Positions 1-6,491 of a stretch of 22,167 nucleotides of DNA are shown piece by piece. Numbering within the stretch: position 1 is the stretch's first letter; every line of letters begins with the position of its first letter. This DNA comes from JBKPFU01 sp046728975 (GTDB lineage: Bacteria; Actinomycetota; Thermoleophilia; Gaiellales; Gaiellaceae). The position numbers and the translations under genes were made by a program. The DNA lies in contig JBKPFU010000111.1 of the NCBI GenBank assembly GCA_046728975.1, forward strand, positions 1-22,167, given 5' to 3'. The notes beneath the pieces are model-generated. The model made no database searches and had not been told where the DNA came from. It was given only the letters and a program-made list of their open reading frames with translations.

Positions 1-165
1 ACTGACATCGAGCGTGGCAGAGCAAGCATCGTCGCCGCACTCGCAGAGAACGTCGAACGGTTCTTCTGCTCCGGCTCCGGCTGCGCCCTCGGCGCGGTCG
101 ATCTCGAGGTTGACCGCGCGGTACATCGCCTCATTGCGCGACACGCGCTCTAGTCGGGCGTCCAC
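1..165 (-). CDS. Conserved hypothetical protein, N-terminal part only
   Basis: This is the first 55 codons of a minus-strand gene that runs off the left edge; the reading frame is open throughout from a GTG at 163-165. The predicted protein starts VDARLERVSRNEAMYRAVN, a charged, probably helical segment. An Ala/Gly-rich linker follows, then a cysteine cluster CECGDDAC (residues 41-48, spacing C-x-C-x4-C). The same layout, a helical RNEA..R.VN start followed by a CECGD..C motif, is one I recognise from short hypothetical proteins of Thermoleophilia, but no function is known to me. The cysteines could bind a metal; that is inference. The alternative plus-strand reading of the same bases has no start inside the window and ends at a TAG at 151-153, so I prefer the minus strand. 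Confidence 0.6.
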   Translation of the reverse strand, partial: MDARLERVSRNEAMYRAVNLEIDRAEGAAGAGAEEPFDVLCECGDDACSATLDVS

Positions 166-303
166 GCCTCGACTCTAAGCGAAGCCGGCCGCGCGGTCGG
201 GGTCGAAGCGCGACGACCCAGACCATCACGCGGGCGTTTGGAGACTGAATCACTCACGGCGGGAACCCGCTGCCGCCCCGTCGCTCTCGGTCAGAATCCG
301 TTC

Positions 304-654
304 ATGGCCTCTTACGCGGTCAACGAGGCTGCGGTGGCCTACGCGCGACGCCTCATCCGTGCGCGACAGTATGTGCTCAACAGCGACTGGGGAGACGTCC
401 AGCCCAAAGCGAAGGACGAGAACGCCTTCCTCGCCTCGCACTCCTGGGGCGAGTACGCCGAATGGCATCTCGGCCTCACCGAGGGCGCTTCAGACGAGAC
501 GAAGGCACGCTACGCATTCGTATACGGAGACTTCCGCCGCCTACACCGCACAGGCCTGATCGCCTGCCACTACCGCGCAGCGGAGTGGCGGCACAAAGAG
601 ATCGAACTGGCGGCACACGACCTGTTGCAGCTCCTCGATAAGTCCAGCGCCTGA
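304..654 (+). CDS. Conserved hypothetical protein, 116 aa
   Basis: The protein begins MASYAVNEAAVAYARRLI and is rich in Trp, Tyr, His and acidic residues, with no signal peptide or membrane helix, so it is probably cytosolic. A central motif around WGEYAEWHLGLTEGASDETK and the later YGDFRRLHR and YRAAEWRHKEIE segments look strongly conserved and match a hypothetical family I associate with soil actinobacteria. I cannot name a function. I chose the ATG at 304; the frame is also open back to a TTG at 238, but that extension is low in conserved character. The stop lies only 3 bases before the next gene's ATG, so the two are probably co-transcribed. Confidence 0.75.
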   Translation: MASYAVNEAAVAYARRLIRARQYVLNSDWGDVQPKAKDENAFLASHSWGEYAEWHLGLTEGASDETKARYAFVYGDFRRLHRTGLIACHYRAAEWRHKEIELAAHDLLQLLDKSSA

Positions 655-657
655 CAG

Positions 658-1721
658 ATGAAAGCGATCGTCTACCACGAGTACGGCTCACCTGATGTTC
701 TAGAACTCAAGGACATCGACAAGCCGCTGGTCGAAGACAATGAGGTACTGGTACGCGTTCACGCGGCATCCGTCAACCGCCTCGACTGGCACCTGATGAG
801 AGGCAGTCCGTACATCTCGCGCCTGCAAGCGGGGCTGCGCAAGCCGAAGGACAGTGTCCTCGGTGCCGACGTGGCGGGGCAAGTCGAAGCGGTCGGGAAG
901 CACGTCACGAAGTTCCAGCCAGGTGACGAGGTGTTCGGGTCCCTATTCGGGCACGGCTTTGGCGCTTTTGCTGAATACGTATCCGTCTCGCACGACCTCC
1001 TGGAGCTGAAGCCCGCAAACCTCTCGTTCGACCAGGCGGCGGCCGTGCCCGTGGCCGCGCTGACGGCGCTGCAGGGTCTCCGCGATCACGGCCGGATCGA
1101 GCCGGGACAGAAGGTCCTGATCATCGGCGCGTCGGGAGGGGTGGGGACGTTCGCCGTGCAGATCGCCAAGTCCTTCGGCGGCGAGGTGACCGGCGTGTGC
1201 AGTACGAAGAACGTGGACATGGTCCGATCGATCGGCGCAGACCACGTCATCGACTACACCCAGGAGGACTTCACTCAGGGTGAGCGGCGCTACGATCTCA
1301 TCTTCGAGTTGGCGGGGAGCCGTTCACCGTCGGAGATCAGGCGCGTGCTCACCTCCACGGGGACGCTGGTCCTTATCGGCCATGGGGATCGGAGGGTCGC
1401 TGGATCGGACCCTTTGGTCGCCTGATCAGGGCGCTCGTGTTGTCACGGTTCGTAAGCCAGAGGATCGCGAGTTACACCGCGAAACCGAATTACTCTTCGG
1501 GACCGAACGAGGGGGATCTGGCAACTCTGAAGGAGCTCATCGAGGCGGGCAAGATCACGCCGGTCATCGACAGGACGTATTCGCTGAGCGAGACCCCCGC
1601 GGCGATCCGTTATCTCGAAGAGGGACACGCTCGGGGGAAAGTCGTCATCACCGTGTCCGGGGGGAGTGTGATCCCATCCCCGCCGCTCCCTGAGCTGGTC
1701 CCGGCAAAGGCGCATACTTAG
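658..1721 (+). CDS. Zinc-free medium-chain dehydrogenase/quinone reductase (frameshifted)
   Basis: This encodes an NAD(P)-dependent oxidoreductase of the MDR superfamily, quinone-reductase type. The N-terminal GroES-like fold includes VLGADVAGQVEAVG (residues 68-80). The Rossmann nucleotide-binding loop GASGGVG is at residues 157-163. The cysteine set that binds structural or catalytic zinc in alcohol dehydrogenases is absent. The first frame stops at 1425 after about 255 residues. The expected continuation (GSEGRWIGPFGRLIRAL, then SRFVSQR and a C-terminal EGHARGKVVITV) is read one base earlier, from about 1383 to 1721. The total, 1064 bases, is one short of 355 codons, so one base appears to be missing in the GGGG at 1383-1386. 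It may be a sequencing error or a genuine broken gene. Substrate is unknown. Confidence 0.85.
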
Positions 1722-1724
1722 CGA

Positions 1725-1883
1725 GTGACCACCTACGCCCCATGGTGGGTCTGGCTTCTTCCGATCCTCTTCAGCGCTCCGTGGATCGCTGCGATCATTT
1801 GGTTCTGGCCGCGGCACCTTCGGGGGAGCGGAGAGCCGCCTTCAATGGGCGAACTTGCGCGCAACCGCCTCTGGCCGCACTGA
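1725..1883 (+). CDS. Small single-helix membrane protein, 52 aa
   Basis: A short open frame begins with GTG four bases after the preceding stop and ends at TGA 1881-1883. The translation has one strongly hydrophobic, Trp-rich stretch, WWVWLLPILFSAPWIAAII (about residues 7-25), then WFWPRHLR and a polar C-terminal tail. This looks like a one-pass membrane miniprotein with a positively charged flank just after the helix. Position, direction and tight spacing suggest translation coupled to the oxidoreductase upstream. I recognise no family. The main doubt is that a hydrophobic frame of this size can occur by chance, and no clear ribosome binding site precedes it. Confidence 0.45.
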   Translation: MTTYAPWWVWLLPILFSAPWIAAIIWFWPRHLRGSGEPPSMGELARNRLWPH

Positions 1884-1935
1884 TAAGGGGTTTGGCCTTT
1901 TCAGAGGCGGCGTGGATGTTTCTCGGCCGCGGTCC

Positions 1936-2367
1936 TTAGTGACGGCCGCTGGGCCTGCCGTCCGCGGGCGGCCAGGGGATCAGCGGCTTGCCGATCTCCC
2001 AGTGGTGGCCGAATGGATCCTCGATCCGGCCCAAGCGCCAGCCGTGCTCTTCGACCACCGGATAGACCTCTTTGGCGCCCGCCGCCTTCGCCCGCTCGAC
2101 CGAGGCGATCGGATCGTCGACGATCAAGAGCATCCGCACCGTGCCTCCGCCGACGGACTCCGGGCTGAAGTTTGCGCTCCCCGGCGCCTCGTCGGAGACC
2201 CAGAAGGAAGCTTCCCCAATCGACAGCTGCGCGACGACGTCGGGACTCTCGTCGGTGCCGCCCACCCGATAGACCTCGACTGCGCCAAAGGCTTCTTTGT
2301 AGAACTCGACGGCCTCGCGGCCACGCCGGACCGAAAGCTCCGGCACGATGCTCACGCTGTCGGACAC
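1936..2367 (-). CDS. VOC (glyoxalase/bleomycin-resistance fold) protein, PhnB-like
   Basis: This is a 143-residue protein of the vicinal-oxygen-chelate superfamily, closest in style to PhnB-like members. Visible family features are REAVEFYKEAFGA near the N-terminus, a central FWVSDE strand, FSPESVGGGTVRMLLIVDD across the second repeat, and the C-terminal signature IEDPFGHHWEIG. I chose the GTG at 2365-2367, which is preceded by AAGGA about 10 bases upstream; the frame stays open for another 116 codons, but that extension runs through the antisense of the neighbouring gene and has no conserved character. The gene is divergent from a second VOC gene 39 bases away. Members range from dioxygenases to resistance proteins, so the substrate cannot be inferred. 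Confidence 0.85.
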   Translation of the reverse strand: MSDSVSIVPELSVRRGREAVEFYKEAFGAVEVYRVGGTDESPDVVAQLSIGEASFWVSDEAPGSANFSPESVGGGTVRMLLIVDDPIASVERAKAAGAKEVYPVVEEHGWRLGRIEDPFGHHWEIGKPLIPWPPADGRPSGRH

Positions 2368-2406
2368 TGTCGGCTGTTCCTTAACACACGCTGGTAGCGT
2401 CGACTG

Positions 2407-2796
2407 ATGTTCTCGACGCCGCAGGTCAACATCTACTCCGAGGACGTCGGCCGCGCAGTTGAGTTCTATCGCGGCTTCGGGTTCGAGGAGACCTTCCGAA
2501 CGCCACGCGAAGGCGAGCCGATCCACGTGGAGCTCGTGCTTGACGGGTTCAAGCTCGGCATCGCCGCCGCGACCTCGGCCGCGGCCGACCATGGGCTGGA
2601 TCTCGACCTGAGCAGGCCCGGTCGCGGCATGGAGATCCTGTTGTGGACCGACGACACCGACACCGCCTTCGCCCGCCTCGTCGCGGCGGGAGCACGAATG
2701 CTTTCGGAGCCCCACGACTGGCTCGGCGATCTGCGCCTGGCCTGGGTCGCCGATCCCGACGGCAACCCGATCGAGCTCGCGCAGCGCCGCTCGTGA
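2407..2796 (+). CDS. VOC (glyoxalase/bleomycin-resistance fold) protein
   Basis: This 129-residue protein has a typical single VOC module: a VNIYSEDVGRAVEFYRGFGF opening, a VELVLDGFKLGIA strand, a DDTDTAFARLVAAGA helix, and the C-terminal WVADPDGNPIELAQ signature. The usual metal ligands of such proteins are a His or Glu near the start of strands; the terminal Glu of NPIEL is present, as is the His of IHVEL. It is divergent from the PhnB-like gene at 1936-2367 and differs clearly from it in sequence, so this is not a recent duplication. It converges with cydB, leaving seven bases between the two stop codons. Function within the superfamily is open. Confidence 0.87.
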   Translation: MFSTPQVNIYSEDVGRAVEFYRGFGFEETFRTPREGEPIHVELVLDGFKLGIAAATSAAADHGLDLDLSRPGRGMEILLWTDDTDTAFARLVAAGARMLSEPHDWLGDLRLAWVADPDGNPIELAQRRS

Positions 2797-2803
2797 TTAC
2801 CAC

Positions 2804-4051
2804 CTAGGCGCCTGACTGGCGGTCGTCGGTGAAGCCGTGTGCGCCGGCGGACGTCACCACGGTTACGAGACCTGAGGCAATAAAGGCAAGCAGGAAGAAG
2901 CTGCCGGTGACCTGCACCCAGTCCGAGTCGAAGAAGAAGAGGAGCACCGCTCCGACAGCGAGGCACGCCAGCGAAGCGCCGCCCCACCCGCGCCCGGCCG
3001 ACGGCTTCTTCGAAAGCTCGCGCCGACGGGCTGGAGGCTCCGGGGCGGGCCCTGGATCGAACCGTCCGCGTAGGGTGAGCCCAAAGAGAAGGGCAAGCGA
3101 GGGGATGAGAACGAGCGCTCCCAGGCCGATGCTGACGAGGAGGCTGACCAGCGTGGGACGGCCGGCTGCGGCCTCGTCAATCGTGAGGCCGGGCAAGAAC
3201 GTCGGGCTCTGAGCGATCCCCCAACCGGCGATGATCGCCGCGACCGCGAGTGCGGCGGTCGCGCGCGCGGGCTCGAAGCGGCCCATCCAGACGAGCGCCA
3301 GCGTCGCCACGCCGCCCGCGACTGAGACAAGGACGGCGGCGAGCCCGGCGCCGCTCGTCAGTCCGTCCCAGATCGGGCGCGCGTCTTCGCGGACGATCGG
3401 CAATCCGGCGAGCGCCACCGCGCCTGCTGCCACGCCTGCGCCAAGTGCCCGGAGCCGGAACGATCTTGCGAGCTCCGCCTTGCCGACGCGAACGGCATCG
3501 GCCGCGAGGTAGACCGCGGCGAGATAGGCCCCAGTCGCGACGGCGATCGTCCCGATCATGATCGACGTTTCGTTGAGCCAGCTCGTGACGAGATCACCCT
3601 CGGCGTTCCCAACTGGGACCCGGCCCGATGCGACCCCACCGATCGCCGCGCCGAGGGCGAACGGAGTCAGGATCGACGAGATACCGAAGACGGTCTCCAC
3701 CGATCGCTGCTCTCTGGCCGTCGCGGTCCCGGAACGCAACGCGTACGCCGTCCCGCGCAGGATGATCCCCACCGCCGCGATGAAGAGCGGAACCGCCAAT
3801 GTCGAGGCGATCGAGCCGAAGGCGGTCGGGTAAGCGGTCCAGCAGACGACGAGCACGAAGACGAGCCAGACGTGATTGGCCTCCCACACGGGTCCCATCG
3901 CGTGGTGCGCGTGCTCGCGGATCGCTCGGCCGTGCTCGGTCTGCCCGCCGGTCAACTGCCAGAAGCCCGCGCCGAAGTCGGCCCCGCCGAGGACCGCGTA
4001 CGCGGCCAGGCCGACCAGCATGAGGACGAGGGGGACCTCACTCAGCTCCAT
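2804..4051 (-). CDS. cydB: Cytochrome bd-type quinol oxidase subunit II
   Basis: This is the second integral-membrane subunit of a bd-type terminal oxidase, which passes electrons from quinol to oxygen in the cytoplasmic membrane. The 415-residue protein opens with LVGLAAYAVLGGADFGAGFW, the CydB counterpart of the family GxDFG region, and continues with MGPVWEANHVWLVF and FGISSILTPFALGAAIGG, both family-typical. About eight to nine hydrophobic helices follow. A charged, Pro-rich loop (PEPPARRRELSKKPSAGR) separates the last two helices. I chose the ATG at 4049-4051: it is preceded by GGGAGG at a good distance, while the longer frame (GTG/ATG near 4069) lacks one. The start overlaps the end of cydA by 14 bases, which suggests translational coupling. 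Confidence 0.94.
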   Translation of the reverse strand: MELSEVPLVLMLVGLAAYAVLGGADFGAGFWQLTGGQTEHGRAIREHAHHAMGPVWEANHVWLVFVLVVCWTAYPTAFGSIASTLAVPLFIAAVGIILRGTAYALRSGTATAREQRSVETVFGISSILTPFALGAAIGGVASGRVPVGNAEGDLVTSWLNETSIMIGTIAVATGAYLAAVYLAADAVRVGKAELARSFRLRALGAGVAAGAVALAGLPIVREDARPIWDGLTSGAGLAAVLVSVAGGVATLALVWMGRFEPARATAALAVAAIIAGWGIAQSPTFLPGLTIDEAAAGRPTLVSLLVSIGLGALVLIPSLALLFGLTLRGRFDPGPAPEPPARRRELSKKPSAGRGWGGASLACLAVGAVLLFFFDSDWVQVTGSFFLLAFIASGLVTVVTSAGAHGFTDDRQSGA

Positions 4052-5423
4052 GCGCTGCCCTCCCGGCAACCTCGAGAGGCGCTCGGCTCAGGCGCCGCAG
4101 CACCCAGACGACGGCGACTGCGAGGCCGGCGTAGACCAAGACAAGCGTGGCATAGCCGACCGGGATTCCGCTTGCGCCCGTGACCGCCTCGGACGTCCGC
4201 ATCGCGTCGTACACGACCCACGGCTGGCGTCCCACTTCGGTCGTGATCCAGCCCGCGATCAGTGCGACGAGGGACAGCGGTCCGGCCGCGACGAGCCCCC
4301 GGTAGAACCACTGGGAGCGCGGCAGCCGGCGGTGCCGCACCCAGACGGCGAGGTAGATCACCGCCACCAAGGCGAGGAAGAGGCCGACTCCGACCATGGT
4401 CTGGAACGCAAACCGGACGACGTTGACCGGCGGCCGCTCGTCGGCGGGAACCTGGTCAAGCCCCTTCACCTCCGCGTCTGGATCGTGGAAGGCGAGCAAC
4501 GAGAGGAGCCGCGGCAGCTCGATCCCGTACTCGACGTCGTTGCCGTCGTACCAGCCCAGGACGTGCACGGGAGCGCCGCGCTCCGTTTCAGCGAGCCCTT
4601 CGAGCGCCGCGAGCTTCACGGGCTGTTTGTCCGCAACGTCACGCGCGGCCCAATCACCGACCAGCACCTGGACGGGGGCCGCGAGGGCGGCGGCGGTCAG
4701 CGGCACGACGAGGGCGACGCGCTCGTAGCGCCCCCAGCGGCCGCGGAGCGCGCCCCAGGCGTAGACGCTCGCAGTACCGAAGCCGGCCACGATGTAGCCC
4801 GCGAGATACATGTGCGTCAGCTCGTGCCAGAAGTAGCTGTTCTCGAACAGCGCATGGAACGGATGGACGTCGGTGACCCGGCCGTCGCGCAGCGTGAAGC
4901 CGGCCGGATGGTTCATCCACCCGTTGACCGCAATCACCATCCATGAGCCCGTGAAGCCGGTGATCACGATCGGGATTCCCGAGAGGAAATGAGCGCGCGG
5001 CGACAGGCGCCCCCAGCCATAGACGTAGACGGCGATGAAGATCGCCTCGAGGAAGAAGGAGAACCCCTCCACCGCAAAGCCGAGCCCGAAGACGTCGCCG
5101 AATGAGGCCATGAAGTTCGGCCACAGCAGGCCGAGCTCGAAGCTGAGGATCGTGCCGGTGACGACTCCGACGGCGAACAGCGCGAGCATCACCTTCGACC
5201 AGCGCACCGCGAGCGTGCGATAGAGCGGGTCGCCGGTCCGGAGATGGAGCCACTCGACGAAGACAACGAGCGCGGGAAACGCGATCCCGAAGCAGACGAG
5301 CGGGATGTGGACCGCGAACGACAGCGCCTGCATCTGCCGCGCCTGGAAGAGGTAGTCCTGGTCGGTTGGCGTAAAGGCCTGGCTTGCCGCAGCGGCGAGC
5401 GGCAGGTGAGCCGCGGCGAGCAT
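4038..5423 (-). CDS. cydA: Cytochrome bd-type quinol oxidase subunit I (short Q-loop)
   Basis: CydA is the haem-bearing, quinol-oxidising subunit of the bd oxidase. Visible landmarks are His39 in FAVHIPL (haem-ligand position), GTILSFE ending in Glu96, NGWMNHP (168-173), HELTHMYLAG (200-209), Q-loop residues KQPVKLAALEG (266-276), Met343 in QTMVGVG (haem b558 ligand position) and the signature GRQPW (398-402). At 461 residues it is shorter than the E. coli protein of about 520 because the Q-loop insertion is missing, as in CIO-like and Gram-positive enzymes. The start is the ATG at 5421-5423; longer frames upstream read into an Arg/Ser-rich non-family segment. It forms an operon with cydB. 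No cydDC assembly transporter lies within the window. Confidence 0.95.
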   Translation of the reverse strand: MLAAAHLPLAAAASQAFTPTDQDYLFQARQMQALSFAVHIPLVCFGIAFPALVVFVEWLHLRTGDPLYRTLAVRWSKVMLALFAVGVVTGTILSFELGLLWPNFMASFGDVFGLGFAVEGFSFFLEAIFIAVYVYGWGRLSPRAHFLSGIPIVITGFTGSWMVIAVNGWMNHPAGFTLRDGRVTDVHPFHALFENSYFWHELTHMYLAGYIVAGFGTASVYAWGALRGRWGRYERVALVVPLTAAALAAPVQVLVGDWAARDVADKQPVKLAALEGLAETERGAPVHVLGWYDGNDVEYGIELPRLLSLLAFHDPDAEVKGLDQVPADERPPVNVVRFAFQTMVGVGLFLALVAVIYLAVWVRHRRLPRSQWFYRGLVAAGPLSLVALIAGWITTEVGRQPWVVYDAMRTSEAVTGASGIPVGYATLVLVYAGLAVAVVWVLRRLSRAPLEVAGRAAHGAE

Positions 5424-5499
5424 CAGCGGCGAGCGTACCCGCGGCCGGACGCTCCCGCTTGTGCACCCGCCTGAAGCCGCGCCTTCTCGCCGTAAGAGC

Positions 5500-5526
5500 C
5501 CCGCGGCCGCTGCATGCGGCCGCGGG
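5500..5526 (-). terminator. Perfect 11-bp GC hairpin between cupin gene and cydA
   Basis: The bases 5500-5510 and 5516-5526 are exact reverse complements (arm CCCGCGGCCGC) around a 5-base loop TGCAT. It lies 33 bases past the stop of the cupin gene and 77 bases before the cydA start. Only a weak TCTTA follows on the transcribed minus strand, so it lacks a canonical U-tract, as is common for actinobacterial terminators. It could alternatively act as a transcript-stabilising or attenuating stem ahead of cydA. Confidence 0.55.
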
Positions 5527-5559
5527 CACTTCCTGTGAACGTCGCTCAGATCAGTGTCT

Positions 5560-6036
5560 TCACGAACACGCGGCAGGCGCCGGCGTGACGTCGATCGGCG
5601 CCGGGCTCGCTCCCTCGGGCAGGAGATAGACGATGTAGAACTCGGCGCCTTCGGGGCCGGCGACGAAGTTGTGCGCGTCCTCCGGGTGGACGAAGGCCTT
5701 GCCCGCGCCGTACGTTTCCACGGAACACCCGCCGCGGCGCGGCTCATAGGCGGTCAGCGTTCCCTGCTTGACGACGACGATCGAGGGGGCGGCGTGCCCG
5801 TGCCAGCCCGTGAAGCCGTTCGGCGCGAGCGTCGCCTTCACGAGCGCGACGTCGAGCGGCTCCTTCGCCTGCAGCTTCAGCTTCTGACTCTTGTCGTGGA
5901 TGCTGAACACGCCCGCGCCACCGCGGGCGATCGGCGTTCCCACGAGCCCACTCGGCGGCGTTGCGACGGCGGTCGCCACCGCGAAGACAGTCAGCAATGC
6001 AGCGGCGGCGAGCCCAATCAAAACCCTCTGCTTCAT
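5560..6036 (-). CDS. Exported cupin-domain protein
   Basis: The 158-residue product starts with a Sec-type signal sequence (MKQRVLIGLAAAALLTVFAV, cleavage probably near ATAVATPP). A single small beta-barrel cupin domain follows. The first cupin motif is visible as GWHGHAAPSIVVVKQGTL, with a HxH metal-binding pair, and the second as HPEDAHNFV. Such a protein would sit outside the membrane, bind a divalent metal and either act as a small enzyme or bind a ligand; which is unknown. I chose the ATG at 6034-6036 because GAGGAGG stands just upstream. The upstream gene ends 12 bases before it, and an earlier ATG (6051) overlaps that stop as ATGA, so the pair is certainly co-transcribed. Confidence 0.82.
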   Translation of the reverse strand: MKQRVLIGLAAAALLTVFAVATAVATPPSGLVGTPIARGGAGVFSIHDKSQKLKLQAKEPLDVALVKATLAPNGFTGWHGHAAPSIVVVKQGTLTAYEPRRGGCSVETYGAGKAFVHPEDAHNFVAGPEGAEFYIVYLLPEGASPAPIDVTPAPAACS

Positions 6037-6047
6037 GGTTCCTCCTC

Positions 6048-6428
6048 TCATGCGCTGACGGTGGCGACGCGCTGCACGGCGGCCAGCTGCTCCATCAGCG
6101 ACATTTGATCCCAGGTCACCCAGGCGTCAGCGACTCGACCGTCGTCAACGCGGTAGACGCCGGTGCACCGCGCCTCCCAGCTGCGTCCGGTCGGCGGGAC
6201 GCCCTGGAAGAGGCCGCGGTGCGTTCCGCGCCCGACGAAGTGGCCGGCAACGAGGTCGTCCTCGGCGAGCAGGACGAGCGTTTCGACTTCGAGGTCAGGA
6301 AACGCGATGCGAAGACGGCTGAGGCGCTCGCGGAACCCGTTGTTCGAAATCAGCTCGTCCGCCGATCCCGGGCTGCCGCCGTTCAGCACCTCCGCCAGAT
6401 ACCTCTCGACGACGCGCTTCGGGGTCAT
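6048..6428 (-). CDS. SnoaL-like ester cyclase family protein
   Basis: This 126-residue protein has the NTF2-like fold of the SnoaL/ester-cyclase group. It shows the typical sequence of an N-terminal helix (VVERYLAEVLNGG), then FRERLSRLRIAFPDLEVE, then LLAEDDLVAGHFVGRGTHRG, and ends with the strand pair VYRVDDGRVADAWVTWDQM. In this family the LAEDDxVAxHF and GRIxExWxxxD segments line a hydrophobic pocket. Most bacterial members of this kind are of unknown role; they are not reliably polyketide cyclases. The gene is followed 11 bases later by the cupin gene and preceded, with a 63-base gap, by the ATPase regulator on the same strand, which suggests but does not prove that the regulator controls the pair. 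Confidence 0.85.
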   Translation of the reverse strand: MTPKRVVERYLAEVLNGGSPGSADELISNNGFRERLSRLRIAFPDLEVETLVLLAEDDLVAGHFVGRGTHRGLFQGVPPTGRSWEARCTGVYRVDDGRVADAWVTWDQMSLMEQLAAVQRVATVSA

Positions 6429-6491
6429 GCCCCGACGCTAGAACGCCGCAGCGTGCGCTCGATGAAGCGCGCATGACGATGCGATGAGAAT

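Noticed and set aside
1280..1693. Alternative 137-codon plus-strand frame across the frameshift
   Set aside because: It shows no family match; both flanking frames carry the oxidoreductase sequence.
2368..2715. 116-codon N-terminal extension of the PhnB-like VOC protein
   Set aside because: It overlaps the opposite VOC gene, lacks conserved sequence, and the GTG at 2367 has a fitting AAGGA upstream.
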